From assembly GCF_000967725.1 (NCBI RefSeq), contig NZ_JXYE01000002.1, forward strand, positions 310,001-374,000: a stretch of 64,000 bases of DNA, read 5' to 3'. Shown one piece after another: positions 35,169-44,473 of the stretch. The DNA is from Loktanella sp. S4079. GTDB lineage: Bacteria > Pseudomonadota > Alphaproteobacteria > Rhodobacterales > Rhodobacteraceae. The notes beneath the pieces were generated by a model. That model saw only the letters and a list, made by a program, of their open reading frames with translations, had not been told where the DNA came from and did no database searches. Made by a program: the position numbers and the translations under genes. Within the stretch, counting starts at the first letter, position 1; each line of letters starts with the position of its first letter.

Positions 35169-36577
35169 TGGACCTGTTCGAAGACGCCCCCGCCGATAAC
35201 ACCCCTGAATTTTCAGTTGGAGAGCTGTCAGGCGCGGTAAAAAAGGCGATTGAGGGTGGGTTTTCACATGTGCGCGTCCGAGGCGAGGTCGGTCGCGTAT
35301 CGCGTCCGGGATCAGGGCATCTTTACCTTGATCTCAAAGATGATCGCGCCGTATTGGCGGCAGTGATCTGGAAAGGACGAGCGCAGCAGCTTGCCCACCG
35401 GCCCGAAGAGGGGATGGAGGTCGTTGCAACTGGCAAGCTGACGACATTTCCGGGCCAGTCAAAATATCAAATGATCATCGAAGACATCGTGCCTGCGGGT
35501 GCGGGCGCTTTGATGGCGATGCTGGAAAAACGCAAGGCAGCGCTGGCTGCCGAAGGTCTATTTGCACCCGAACGCAAAAAGCCACTGCCGTATCTGCCGA
35601 CCTTTATCGGTGTTGTGACTTCTCCTTCGGGGGCGGTTATTCGCGATATCTTGCATAGGCTGCGGGATCGATTCCCGCGCAAGGTTTTGGTTTGGCCAGT
35701 CGCCGTCCAAGGGCAGCGTTGTGCGCCCGAGGTGGCCGCCGCAATCGAAGGGTTCAACCGCTTAACGCCCGGAGGGGCCCTGCCGCGTCCTGATTTGTTG
35801 ATTGTTGCGCGTGGTGGCGGTTCGCTTGAGGACCTGTGGGGCTTTAACGAAGAAATCGTGGCACGGGCTGCCGCAGCTTCTGAAATTCCGCTCATTTCGG
35901 CAGTCGGGCACGAGACGGATACGACGCTGATTGACTATGTCGCCGACCGGCGCGCGCCGACCCCGACCGCCGCTGCAGAGCTTGCCGTACCTGTGCGGAT
36001 GGAATTGATGGCATGGGTTGATCAACAGGGTGCACGATTGGGGCGTGCGCTTACCACTGGTGTGCAACAGCGTCAGCAGCGTGTGCGCGATTTGGGGCGC
36101 GCATTGCCAAATGCCGACAGTTTGCTCAGCGGGCCAGCGCAGCGACTTGATCATCTTAGTGATAAGCTGCCAATCGCGTTGAAGGCCGCTGCCAGTAAAA
36201 AACGCCTGAAACTGACCGAAGCTTCGCTGCGGCCTGCCGCACTTCAGCGACGGGTCATGGACGAGAGGCGCCGTTATCAATCACTTGCGGATCGTTTGTC
36301 GCCTGACCTGTTGTCGGTACGGTTGAATCGTCAATCCGAGAAGTTGGAGAATGTATTGGCGCGCCTTTCCGACCGGGCCACACGGCAACAATCAGATCGT
36401 GTGGCACGGCTTGCCGCGCTCGACCGCCTACGTGAAACACTGGGCTACAAGGCGACACTGGAACGTGGCTATGCAGTGGTGCGGTCCGATGCAGGCATTG
36501 TGACCCGCAAAGCGAATGCGCCAAGTAAAATGGAGATCGAATTTGCCGACGGTTCTGTGCGTGTTACTGCCGAATAG
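35168..36577 (+). CDS. xseA: Exodeoxyribonuclease VII large subunit
   Basis: This 469-residue subunit of the single-strand exonuclease ExoVII has an N-terminal OB-fold (about 12-110; FSVGELSGAVKKAIEGGF, VRGEVGRVSRPGSGHLYLDL) and the catalytic core with LIVARGGGSLEDLWGFNEE near 213 and ISAVGHETDTTLIDYVADRRAPTPTAAAEL near 243. A coiled-coil region (about 280-420) follows, and the C-terminus GYAVVRSDAGIVTR is typical. Length is normal. It overlaps the convergent kinase gene by 14 bp. xseB is not in this window. Confidence 0.94.
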   Translation: MDLFEDAPADNTPEFSVGELSGAVKKAIEGGFSHVRVRGEVGRVSRPGSGHLYLDLKDDRAVLAAVIWKGRAQQLAHRPEEGMEVVATGKLTTFPGQSKYQMIIEDIVPAGAGALMAMLEKRKAALAAEGLFAPERKKPLPYLPTFIGVVTSPSGAVIRDILHRLRDRFPRKVLVWPVAVQGQRCAPEVAAAIEGFNRLTPGGALPRPDLLIVARGGGSLEDLWGFNEEIVARAAAASEIPLISAVGHETDTTLIDYVADRRAPTPTAAAELAVPVRMELMAWVDQQGARLGRALTTGVQQRQQRVRDLGRALPNADSLLSGPAQRLDHLSDKLPIALKAAASKKRLKLTEASLRPAALQRRVMDERRRYQSLADRLSPDLLSVRLNRQSEKLENVLARLSDRATRQQSDRVARLAALDRLRETLGYKATLERGYAVVRSDAGIVTRKANAPSKMEIEFADGSVRVTAE

Positions 36578-37382
36578 CAGAGCGCACCTCAATTAGCTTA
36601 TCCAGCAAGGTCATGTCCGGTTTCTCCGGGTTCTCCCACGCGATGGTCAGGGCGCTATGTATGATTGCCCAGTCCAAGATCGTTGAAGCAGGGATGCCTG
36701 TGGTTCTTGCGAAAATCTGTGCCATGCGCATGATACGGTCTGGGGCACAGACAAGATCAGGCATCTCAAGCGGATTGCGAAACGCATTGGCGAGGTCATA
36801 GGCGGGATCGCCCAACAGCCCCTTGGCATCAAAGGCGACAAACCCACGCGCGCTGTCATGAATGTTGGCGTGATGCAGGTCACCGTGCAAAGGTCGTTGT
36901 GCTGGCATCGCGTTGATACGTTGCTGGGCAATCTCTTGGGATTTGCGAATGCTCGCACGTGACCCAGCTGACCAACCCATCGGCGGCTGATAGTGCATCA
37001 GCGCGTCCAGTCGATCCAATAGCAGTGGCAGGTCACAATGTGTTTCGACCGAATGCAGTTCATTAAATGTATCCGCGATGATCTGACTTGCCCGGTCATC
37101 ATCACCTTGTTCCGTGATTTGTGCGACTGATAGCCCCGGGAGCCACTCCATCAGGATTGCGCCATCGGTGATGCCATAAATTCTGGCTGCACCCACGCCT
37201 TGCCTGCTTTCAATATAGGTGACGCCCGGCCATTCGTCCTTTGGGTCCGCGTCGTGATAGACCTTGAGCGCAGCATCTGTTTCATGATACCGGACGCGCC
37301 AAATCGTGGCGATTTCGCTGTTGGTGATAAAGGTCGGGCTGGAAAACCCAAAGTGACGCATTAGATCCTGAGGCGGGTTCAC
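36564..37382 (-). CDS. APH/choline-kinase-type phosphotransferase
   Basis: This protein of about 272 residues has the aminoglycoside phosphotransferase fold: a nucleotide lobe with the conserved Lys in ALKVYHDAD, the hinge ILMEWLPGLS, the catalytic Brenner motif LHGDLHHANIHD near residue 172 and metal-binding FDAKGLLGDPAYDLANAF near 190. Spacing resembles streptomycin 6-phosphotransferase relatives, but a resistance role cannot be inferred; housekeeping small-molecule kinases have the same fold. The start is uncertain: GTG at 37382 overlaps the upstream stop, and ATG at 37361 has AGGA at good spacing. Confidence 0.78.
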   Translation of the reverse strand: MNPPQDLMRHFGFSSPTFITNSEIATIWRVRYHETDAALKVYHDADPKDEWPGVTYIESRQGVGAARIYGITDGAILMEWLPGLSVAQITEQGDDDRASQIIADTFNELHSVETHCDLPLLLDRLDALMHYQPPMGWSAGSRASIRKSQEIAQQRINAMPAQRPLHGDLHHANIHDSARGFVAFDAKGLLGDPAYDLANAFRNPLEMPDLVCAPDRIMRMAQIFARTTGIPASTILDWAIIHSALTIAWENPEKPDMTLLDKLIEVRSAIRQ

Positions 37383-37768
37383 GACGAAAGGTCGCTGCAA
37401 ATGAGAGGATCATCTGCATCTGGCAGTTCCTTAATCACGGTGAATGGTGCGCGCGTGGTAAAGACGCCGCGAATTCCGTCAGCTTCATCAAAGACTGACC
37501 AGCATTTCGGTTCAGGGTCATGGTCATAGCGAAAACAGATGTCGCCTTTGCTTTCGTACCATACGCCATATTGGCAAATGCCAGTGCGCGACGACCACAT
37601 CACGCGACGCCCCGGAAGGTATCTCTCGATCCCACGGCTTTTGTCGAAAACATACTGATAAGTAACGGTGCGTCCTTCGACATGTGCTTCGAATTCTGAC
37701 GCGTTCATACGATCCTGCGCATGAGATGCAGTTGCTAAAATACAGAAAAATATAATTCTTCTAAGCAT
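37379..37768 (-). CDS. Secreted protein of unknown function
   Basis: I do not recognise this 129-residue protein. It has a Sec signal peptide (about 1-17, ending SHAQ) and a compact mature domain with three or four Cys (ICQYGVWYESKGDICFRYDH, PKCWSVF, PLICSDL) that could form disulfides in the periplasm. The ATG at 37768 overlaps the 3' end of alkB by 8 bp and its stop overlaps the kinase start, so alkB, this gene and the kinase form one tight transcript. Confidence 0.72.
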   Translation of the reverse strand: MLRRIIFFCILATASHAQDRMNASEFEAHVEGRTVTYQYVFDKSRGIERYLPGRRVMWSSRTGICQYGVWYESKGDICFRYDHDPEPKCWSVFDEADGIRGVFTTRAPFTVIKELPDADDPLICSDLSS

Positions 37769-38774
37769 CGCTAACCTTATCAACCAGCGGGTCCATGATT
37801 TTGCGCCAAACCGGCGGACATAGCGCAATCGCCCCCATAATGGGGAGCGGTTTCGGTAACATCGGTGCTGCCTCTGGCAGTCGCAATGCGGGATAATGGC
37901 GCGTTGGATGCGCGTGATGGTCAGAATGTCGGGTCGCGTTCAGCATCATGGCCGAGGTGAACCAATGCGGGCTGTTCCAGCTATGTTGCGGCCCAATCGG
38001 TGCGGGTTTGCCATTTTCTTTGATGGGGCGCATCAACCCATAGTGTTGCACGTAATCTGACATCAGCAATTGCATCTGCGCGTGACCCGCCAGCAGTACA
38101 TAGGCAAGCAAGGTCAGAGGACTGATCAAGAGCGCGATAACGATAAATCCCACCGCACCGGACACATAAACCACATAGGGATTACGCCATGTGGGACGGT
38201 TGATTTTGGCAAGGCGCGCCGCTTCGGCCGCGTATCCCTCGCGAAATGAACCCAGCCAAGCACGTAAGGCAAAGCGATAAAAGCTCTCGCCGCGCCGCGA
38301 TGTATTCGGATCGTTCCGTGTTGCCACATAGCGATGATGAATCAGCACATGGGCCGAGGTATGATGCCCAAACAACAATGAAATATAGACCCACATGCCC
38401 AGTCGATGTAGCAACCGGCTGCTGCGGTGGATGAGTTCATGCGCGTTTGCGTTGCTGACTTGGCCAAAGAACATACCTGCCGCGACAAAGAGCCCGAGCT
38501 TCTCAAGCAGTCCCATCCATTCCCCGGCAAGTGCAAGGACGCTCAGCGCGAGTAGCGCGAAATGACTGATCGCGAGCGTGACCGATAGCGCTGTGCCGGC
38601 TGGAAACTCTGACTCTGCGCGCTCTGCAAGGACAACCCTATCCAGTAATCGCGCAAAGCCGGTGAGGTAAAGCAAAGCGGCGATGATCCAAATTCCGCCG
38701 AACCAAGCAGCACAGCCAAGTAGGGCAACCGGGACTAAGGTAATTATAGTAAATTGGCGCATTTCTGGGGTCAT
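37761..38774 (-). CDS. alkB: Alkane 1-monooxygenase-type membrane hydroxylase
   Basis: This 337-residue integral membrane di-iron enzyme of the AlkB/fatty-acid-desaturase superfamily probably hydroxylates alkanes or related hydrocarbon chains. The eight-His pattern is present: NAHELIHR near residue 110, HTSAHVLIHHRY near 138, the extra SDYVQHYGL typical of AlkB, and NATRHSDHHAHPTRHYPAL near 278. About six membrane segments are visible. No rubredoxin is fused or adjacent. It leads a three-gene unit and is divergent from the diaphorase gene. Substrate range is not readable from sequence. Confidence 0.85.
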   Translation of the reverse strand: MTPEMRQFTIITLVPVALLGCAAWFGGIWIIAALLYLTGFARLLDRVVLAERAESEFPAGTALSVTLAISHFALLALSVLALAGEWMGLLEKLGLFVAAGMFFGQVSNANAHELIHRSSRLLHRLGMWVYISLLFGHHTSAHVLIHHRYVATRNDPNTSRRGESFYRFALRAWLGSFREGYAAEAARLAKINRPTWRNPYVVYVSGAVGFIVIALLISPLTLLAYVLLAGHAQMQLLMSDYVQHYGLMRPIKENGKPAPIGPQHSWNSPHWFTSAMMLNATRHSDHHAHPTRHYPALRLPEAAPMLPKPLPIMGAIALCPPVWRKIMDPLVDKVSDA

Positions 38775-38910
38775 ATGGCATCGGTATCATGGCGATTAGG
38801 TTGCGTCACTTCAAATGTCGGCTAGGGCGCTAAAGGGCGCGTTGCGTCGCTTTTTTGTGGTTGCCGACCTGACCGCTAGGTATGTTTTGGCCAAGACAAA
38901 GGGGAATAAA

Positions 38911-40596
38911 ATGGCAGCAGACGGACAGGGCGGTGTCTGGAAATCGGGCAAAGGCAAAGGGCGCCACACTCCTAAAGGCCGTCAGGTCGATGATACTGCA
39001 TGGCAAGAGGTGCGTGCGCTATTGGGGGATCAACCCCGCCGCCGTGACCTACTGATCGAATTTTTGCACCTGATCCAAGACGCATATGGGCATTTGTCTG
39101 CCGCCCATTTGCGTGCCTTGGCCGAGGAAATGCGCCTTTCCCAAGCAGAAGTCTATGAGGTTGCCAGCTTTTACGCCCATTTCGACATCGTCAAAGAAGA
39201 TGAAACCCCGCCACCCCCGCTGACAATTCGCGTCTGTGACAGTCTGTCGTGTGAATTGGCAGGCGCGCAGCAGTTGCAAAACGCGCTTGAAGCGGGGCTG
39301 GACCCGGCAGAGGTGCGTGTCTTGCGTGCGCCTTGTATGGGGCGCTGCGACACGGCGCCTGTCTTGGAAATCGGTCATCATCACATTGATCACGCGACCC
39401 CTGAAAAAGTCGCGCATGCCATCGCCACAGGGGATACCCATGTGCATCTGCCCGAGTACCAAACCTATGACGCATATGTCGATGCGGGCGGCTATGACAC
39501 GTTAAAACAGCTGCGAACAGATGGTGACTGGGAGGCGGTCCAAGACAAAGTTCTCGCCTCTGGTCTGCGTGGGTTGGGCGGCGCTGGTTTTCCATCAGGC
39601 AAGAAATGGGGCTTCGTGCGGGCAAACCCCGGACCTCGGTACTTGGCGGTAAACGGTGACGAAGGTGAGCCGGGAACATTCAAGGATCGCCACTATTTGG
39701 AACGCGCCCCGCATCTGATGCTAGAGGGTATGTTGATCGCTGCTTGGGCTGTTGAGGCCGAGAAATGCTTTATCTACATGCGCGATGAGTATCCTGCTTT
39801 GCTTGAAATTTTACGGCGTGAAATTGCCACGCTCGAAAATGCCGGTGTGATCGCGAAAGGCTATATTGATCTGCGGCGGGGCGCGGGCGCCTATATCTGC
39901 GGCGAAGAAAGCGCGATGATCGAAAGCATCGAAGGCAAGCGTGGCATCCCACGGCATCGGCCGCCGTTCGTGGCGCAGGTCGGTATCTTTGATCGACCGA
40001 CGCTCGTGCATAACGTTGAAACGCTTCTCTGGGTCGCGCGGGTCTGTCGCGAAGGGCCAGAGGTGCTAAACCAGCATGAAAAGAACGGGCGCAAGGGGTT
40101 GCGTTCATATTCTGTTTCGGGGCGCGTTGCGCAGCCCGGGGTCTATCTATTGCCCGCGGGGTCCACAATCGTCGATGTGATTGCTGCGGCTGGCGGTATG
40201 GTCAGCGGTCATAGTTTTAAGGCCTATCAACCCGGTGGTCCGTCATCCGGGCTGTTACCCGCAACGATGGACGATATCCCGCTTGATTTTGATACGTTGC
40301 AACCTCATGGCACCTTTATCGGCTCTGCGGCGGTTGTGGTTTTGTCGGACCAAGACAGCGCCCGTGCAGCTGCGCTGAATATGTTGAAGTTCTTTGAGGA
40401 CGAAAGCTGCGGACAATGCACCCCATGCCGCGTTGGATGTGAAAAGGCGGTCAAGCTGATGCAGGCAGATCGCTGGGATCAGGATCTATTGGGTGAATTG
40501 TGCATCGCGATGGGCGACGCCTCGATCTGTGGGTTGGGGCAGGCGGCACCCAATCCAATCCGGCTCGTTATGCAGCATTTTGGCGACGAAATCTGA
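38911..40596 (+). CDS. Fused NuoE/NuoF-type diaphorase (formate dehydrogenase beta-like)
   Basis: This 561-residue protein fuses a thioredoxin-like [2Fe-2S] domain (about 20-175; RVCDSLSCELAG and APCMGRCDTAPV give the four Cys) to a NuoF-type module (about 200-561). The NADH/FMN site is visible: GLRGLGGAGFPSGKKWGFVR near 212 and GDEGEPGTFKDRH near 243, and the 4Fe-4S ligands in ESCGQCTPCRVGCEKA near 500. Such proteins are FdsG plus FdsB of NAD-linked formate dehydrogenase, or hydrogenase diaphorases. No molybdenum subunit is next to it: ftsY follows. The ATG at 38911 has AAAGGGGAA upstream. Confidence 0.85.
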   Translation: MAADGQGGVWKSGKGKGRHTPKGRQVDDTAWQEVRALLGDQPRRRDLLIEFLHLIQDAYGHLSAAHLRALAEEMRLSQAEVYEVASFYAHFDIVKEDETPPPPLTIRVCDSLSCELAGAQQLQNALEAGLDPAEVRVLRAPCMGRCDTAPVLEIGHHHIDHATPEKVAHAIATGDTHVHLPEYQTYDAYVDAGGYDTLKQLRTDGDWEAVQDKVLASGLRGLGGAGFPSGKKWGFVRANPGPRYLAVNGDEGEPGTFKDRHYLERAPHLMLEGMLIAAWAVEAEKCFIYMRDEYPALLEILRREIATLENAGVIAKGYIDLRRGAGAYICGEESAMIESIEGKRGIPRHRPPFVAQVGIFDRPTLVHNVETLLWVARVCREGPEVLNQHEKNGRKGLRSYSVSGRVAQPGVYLLPAGSTIVDVIAAAGGMVSGHSFKAYQPGGPSSGLLPATMDDIPLDFDTLQPHGTFIGSAAVVVLSDQDSARAAALNMLKFFEDESCGQCTPCRVGCEKAVKLMQADRWDQDLLGELCIAMGDASICGLGQAAPNPIRLVMQHFGDEI

Positions 40597-40662
40597 CCGG
40601 GCCTTTTCAATCTCGGCTCTAGCGATTAGGTCATAGTTGTAATTGACCAAAGGCGCGTGGCT

Positions 40663-41730
40663 ATGTCGTTTTTCAAAAAGCTCAAGGATCGGCTGACCGG
40701 ATCATCTTCGAAGATCGACGAGGGGTTGGATGCGATTGTCAGCGATGGCGGCGTCGAAGAACCACCAGTGATCGAAACCCCGTCCGAAGTGATCACTCCC
40801 GATGCGCCTGTCGAGACCAAGGAGCAAACCCCCGAACCCACACCTAAGCCCGGTATTTTGGGGCGGATGTTTGGTGGTGAGCAAGCAACTGTCGTACGAC
40901 GAACTCTCGACGATGAGATGCTTGAACAGCTCGAGGAACTGCTGATCACTGCGGATATGGGCGTGGATACTGCGCTGCGGGTCACGGCCAATATGGCAGA
41001 GGGCCGTCTTGGCAAAAAGCTCTCGGTGCCTGAGATCAAACAGCTTTTGGCGGATGAGGTCGCACGCATTATGGAGCCGGTCGCGCGACCGATGCCGCTA
41101 TACGCGAAAAAACCGCAGGTGGTGCTGGTCGTTGGCGTCAACGGCGCTGGCAAAACCACGACGATCGGTAAACTCGCGAGCCAATTTCGTGCAGCGGGCA
41201 AAAACGTGGTAATCGCTGCGGGCGACACGTTTCGTGCGGCAGCCGTTGAGCAGCTTCAGATTTGGGGTGAGCGCGCGGGTGTGCCAGTAATGACTGCGCC
41301 CGAAGGTTCTGACCCGGCCAGCCTCGCGTTTGATGCAATGACAAAGGCCGAAGCCAATGGCGCGGACCTCTTGATGATCGACACCGCTGGCCGACTACAA
41401 AACCGTAGCGATCTGATGGAAGAGCTTGCCAAAATCGTGCGTGTGATCCGCAAGAAGGACCCAGATGCGCCGCATAACACACTCTTGGTGCTTGATGCGA
41501 CGACGGGGCAGAACGCTGTTCAACAAGTCAAAGTATTCCAAGAATTAGCTGATGTTTCCGGATTGGTGATGACCAAATTGGATGGAACCGCCCGCGGTGG
41601 TGTATTGGTTGCTCTTGCCGATCAATTTGGGCTTCCCATTCATGCAATCGGCGTCGGAGAACAGATCGACGACCTTGCTGCGTTTGACCCGGCCGAGTTT
41701 GCGACCGCACTTGTCGGGACATCGGAATGA
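40663..41730 (+). CDS. ftsY: Signal recognition particle receptor FtsY
   Basis: This 355-residue GTPase docks SRP-ribosome complexes at the membrane. An acidic N-terminal linker (about 20-80) precedes the NG domain: helical bundle, then GVNGAGKTTTIGKLA near residue 165, DTFRAAAVEQL near 195, DTAGRLQNRSDLMEE near 245 and TKLDGTARGG near 303. It lacks the long A-domain of E. coli, as usual in alphaproteobacteria. The ATG at 40663 is preferred to a GTG two codons upstream. The next gene overlaps by 4 nt. Confidence 0.96.
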   Translation: MSFFKKLKDRLTGSSSKIDEGLDAIVSDGGVEEPPVIETPSEVITPDAPVETKEQTPEPTPKPGILGRMFGGEQATVVRRTLDDEMLEQLEELLITADMGVDTALRVTANMAEGRLGKKLSVPEIKQLLADEVARIMEPVARPMPLYAKKPQVVLVVGVNGAGKTTTIGKLASQFRAAGKNVVIAAGDTFRAAAVEQLQIWGERAGVPVMTAPEGSDPASLAFDAMTKAEANGADLLMIDTAGRLQNRSDLMEELAKIVRVIRKKDPDAPHNTLLVLDATTGQNAVQQVKVFQELADVSGLVMTKLDGTARGGVLVALADQFGLPIHAIGVGEQIDDLAAFDPAEFATALVGTSE

Positions 41731-42572
41731 AGCATCTTGCTTTGGTCTTGGGCATTTGGGCCGGGCCTGTGCTTGCTTATGACACGCTAACGACCCGCGA
41801 TTGTCAAACGCTATGGGATCGATTTGTAGTTGGCCTCAGGCCACATGAGATATTCGGTGACACACAGCCAGCAACTGTTGTTCAGGCGAATGACAGCGGT
41901 GCCTGTGTTATTGATGGTCGTCAATTCGATAGCCAACCTTTTGAAACACTACGATTTCAAGTCGATGGCGCGCATGTGTTTCTGGCCGAGGGCATCTTGC
42001 CCACCTCAGCTCAGTTCGCAATAGAGCAGCTTCATTGGCGTGGTAGTGAGCGTAGATATGATTTGCGCTTTGCGCTCAACCACGACCCTGCGGCTGGTCA
42101 ATTGCATCTCGATCACTTCACGCTGTCACAACCCCAAGATCAGAGCGGCGTGGACGTCGATATCGTCGTCGGTGGAGCGTATTTTTCGACGCTTGCAGGG
42201 CTGCAATCAAGTATCGGAGGGTTGCATGTCAAAGCTGTCGCAGGCTCAGCCAACATCAACCCGGCGCTGTTGAGTGATTTGGAAATTGACCTTTCGGCGC
42301 TGACACGGGCGAACCTCGCCATTGCGCTGCGTGATGTGGGGCAAGACACGGTGAGCACGTCCAGCAGGAATGCGTTGCTTGAAATGTCGACAATGAAGCG
42401 CGGCACATTAGATTTCGACCTGACCTCTGAAAATGGGTTGGGCTGGATACAATTGGCTTTGCCATACGCGCAAATCGTTGAGGCGGAAACAGACGAAGAA
42501 ATTTCGACAGGGTTTGGGCGGCTCTTGTCAGGCGTTGAACTGGGGCTTTCCTGGGATACAGGTGATTTTTGA
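41727..42572 (+). CDS. Secreted protein of unknown function
   Basis: I do not recognise this 281-residue protein. A signal peptide (about 1-17, MKHLALVLGIWAGPVLAYD) leads into a beta-rich mature part with alternating polar/apolar strands such as RYDLRFALNHDPAAGQLHLD and ARGTLDF-like segments. Two Cys (about 26 and 60) may form a disulfide. It overlaps ftsY by ATGA and its own stop overlaps the EamA gene, so it is coupled to both. A periplasmic or outer-membrane-associated lipid-binding role is imaginable but unsupported. Confidence 0.7.
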   Translation: MKHLALVLGIWAGPVLAYDTLTTRDCQTLWDRFVVGLRPHEIFGDTQPATVVQANDSGACVIDGRQFDSQPFETLRFQVDGAHVFLAEGILPTSAQFAIEQLHWRGSERRYDLRFALNHDPAAGQLHLDHFTLSQPQDQSGVDVDIVVGGAYFSTLAGLQSSIGGLHVKAVAGSANINPALLSDLEIDLSALTRANLAIALRDVGQDTVSTSSRNALLEMSTMKRGTLDFDLTSENGLGWIQLALPYAQIVEAETDEEISTGFGRLLSGVELGLSWDTGDF

Positions 42573-43480
42573 ACGACTTAGGTAAATGGCTGGTCTCAAT
42601 TGCCGGCACCCCCGAGGGCGCACGGCTCGCGACCATGCTGGCACTGACTTCTGCGGTTGCGCATGCGGCCTTCGGAGCTTTGCAAAAGGGGCGTTATGAT
42701 CCGTGGTTGTCGCGTGGGGCTATCGATGTTTGGCTTGCGATCATTTCTGCGCCTGTCGCATTGTTCTTGGTGCCGTGGCCCAATTTCACGACTGCGCTCA
42801 TCCTTGTTGGAGCAATTGTTGTTCATTTCGCATACAAGGTGACCATGGCACTGGCCTATGAAAAGGCCGCTTATACCGTGGTCTATCCAGTCGTGCGCGG
42901 TACTGGACCTTTGGTTACTGTGCTGGCGGCATCCTTGTTTTTCGGAGAACACTTCAGCTTTGTCCAATGGATAGGTGTGGCCTGTTTATCCGGAGGGATC
43001 TTGCTGCTTGCGCTGCGCAATCTATCAGAAGAACAGATTGATGTGAGATCGCTCAAGATCGGTCTATTATGGGCGTTGGTTTGTGGGATGCTGGTCGCGG
43101 TTTACACCACCTATGATGCCTATGGCATTCGCCAATCGCCTGATCCATTTACCTTCTTGGCGTGGTTTTTCTTTGTCACTGCGTTGGACATGCCGATCCT
43201 TGCGGCTTGGCGGTATCGTCGTATGGCAAACCCACCAGTCCTGCGCCCGTTGGTTTGGCGTGGACTGATTGGTGCGGTGATTGCATGGATCAGTTTTGGT
43301 GGCGTTATGATGGCGACACGACTGGACAAAGTTGGTGAGGCCGCCGTTTTGCGGGAAACCTCGACTGTTTTTGCCGCCCTGATTGGATGGTTCATCTTGG
43401 GTGAAAAAGTTGGGCCGCGGCGGTTATTCTTGATGGCACTGGTTGCGTTAGGCGCTGTGATCGTCGAAATGGGAGCCTAA
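42569..43480 (+). CDS. EamA/DMT-family transporter
   Basis: This 303-residue inner-membrane protein of the drug/metabolite transporter superfamily shows about ten hydrophobic segments in two EamA repeats. Recognisable pieces are ALAYEKAAYTVVYPVVRGTGPL near residue 92 and LDKVGEAAVLRETSTVFAALIGWFILGE near 251, which carry the typical helix-ends of each repeat. The exported or imported metabolite is unknown. It seems to start at a TTG overlapping the stop of the upstream gene, with AGGTG nearby; an ATG at 42635 is the alternative. ispZ follows after 11 nt. Confidence 0.82.
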   Translation: MNDLGKWLVSIAGTPEGARLATMLALTSAVAHAAFGALQKGRYDPWLSRGAIDVWLAIISAPVALFLVPWPNFTTALILVGAIVVHFAYKVTMALAYEKAAYTVVYPVVRGTGPLVTVLAASLFFGEHFSFVQWIGVACLSGGILLLALRNLSEEQIDVRSLKIGLLWALVCGMLVAVYTTYDAYGIRQSPDPFTFLAWFFFVTALDMPILAAWRYRRMANPPVLRPLVWRGLIGAVIAWISFGGVMMATRLDKVGEAAVLRETSTVFAALIGWFILGEKVGPRRLFLMALVALGAVIVEMGA

Positions 43481-43491
43481 CGGAGGCGTAC

Positions 43492-44103
43492 ATGGCAAAC
43501 GAAGATATCAACCCAGTTGTCAAACAAGTGCTCGAACTTGGGCCGACTTTGGCGTTTTTCCTGATCTACGTGAAGATCAAGGATGAAACCTATTTTCTGA
43601 ACGGCACGGAATACACGGGTTTCATCGTATCTGCGCTGGTGTTTATCCCGATCTTACTTTTGTCGATGGCAATCCTTTGGAAACTCACCGGAAAGCTGAG
43701 CCGGATGCAGGTCTTTACCGCATTTATGGTCATCTTTTTTGGTGGGCTGACGGCCTATTTCAACGACGAGCGTTTCTTTAAGATGAAGACAACAATCGTT
43801 TATGGTTTCATGGCGGGCATTTTGGGGGTCGGGTTGCTGCGTGGTCAAAGCTACCTGCAATATGTGATGGAAGAATTTCTACCCATGGAACGTGAAGGTT
43901 GGATGATCTTCACCAAACGTATCACCATGATGTTCATTGCCTTGGCCATTGCGAATGAAGCCATCTGGCGCACCCAATCAACCGACCTGTGGGTCAAGCT
44001 AGAGACGTTTGCATTTCCTGCGGCGCTGTTTGTGTTCTTGTGGGTGCAGATTATTGGTCTGCAAAAATATCTGATCGAAGATCCCGAAGCGTCGCAAGAC
44101 TAG
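43492..44103 (+). CDS. ispZ: YciB/IspZ-type septation protein A
   Basis: This 203-residue membrane protein belongs to the YciB (IspA/IspZ) family linked to cell-envelope integrity and septation. Signature parts are VLELGPTLAFFLIYVKI near residue 12, GGLTAYFNDERFFKMKTTIVYG near 83 and NEAIWRTQSTDLWVKLE near 144, with five or six membrane segments. CGGAGG lies 7 nt before the ATG. Its stop overlaps the convergent PilZ gene by 4 bp. Confidence 0.9.
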   Translation: MANEDINPVVKQVLELGPTLAFFLIYVKIKDETYFLNGTEYTGFIVSALVFIPILLLSMAILWKLTGKLSRMQVFTAFMVIFFGGLTAYFNDERFFKMKTTIVYGFMAGILGVGLLRGQSYLQYVMEEFLPMEREGWMIFTKRITMMFIALAIANEAIWRTQSTDLWVKLETFAFPAALFVFLWVQIIGLQKYLIEDPEASQD

Positions 44104-44429
44104 CGCATTTCCGCAAATCCAAAGCCCACTGTGCTGCGTCTTGCTCCGGCGCGTGCGTCGCGACGATAGCGCATGGTGTCGACGATATCATCGTTGAGGT
44201 GAGGGCGGAAAATAATGCCGATCTGATCTTTCGTCGACCAAACCACAACGCCGCTGACGGGCCGTCCCAGCACGTTAAACGACACTTTGCTGCCACGTAG
44301 CATCGGGCGTACCCGTTCAATTCGCGCCCCATGGTTGTTCACATCAACCACCTGCCCAGAGACCACACCCACTGGGCTGCGAATTTCAACGGGATATTGC
44401 GTGCGGTAGCGATGCTGTCGGTATTGCAT
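44100..44429 (-). CDS. PilZ-domain protein with weak c-di-GMP signature
   Basis: This 109-residue protein is a single PilZ beta-barrel: basic N-terminus QYRQHRYRTQYPVEIRSPVG, then VVDVNNHGARIE and IGIIFRP. The c-di-GMP site normally reads RxxxR and (D/N)xSxxG; here the arginines are spaced RxxRxR and the second motif is DVNNHG, with Asn for Ser. Binding may be lost or altered, so this could be a structural PilZ protein. It is convergent with ispZ. Confidence 0.75.
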   Translation of the reverse strand: MQYRQHRYRTQYPVEIRSPVGVVSGQVVDVNNHGARIERVRPMLRGSKVSFNVLGRPVSGVVVWSTKDQIGIIFRPHLNDDIVDTMRYRRDARAGARRSTVGFGFAEMR

Positions 44430-44473
44430 TGGGTCACCTTTGGTCGTGTCACAAAGGTGTTATTGCAGCATGT

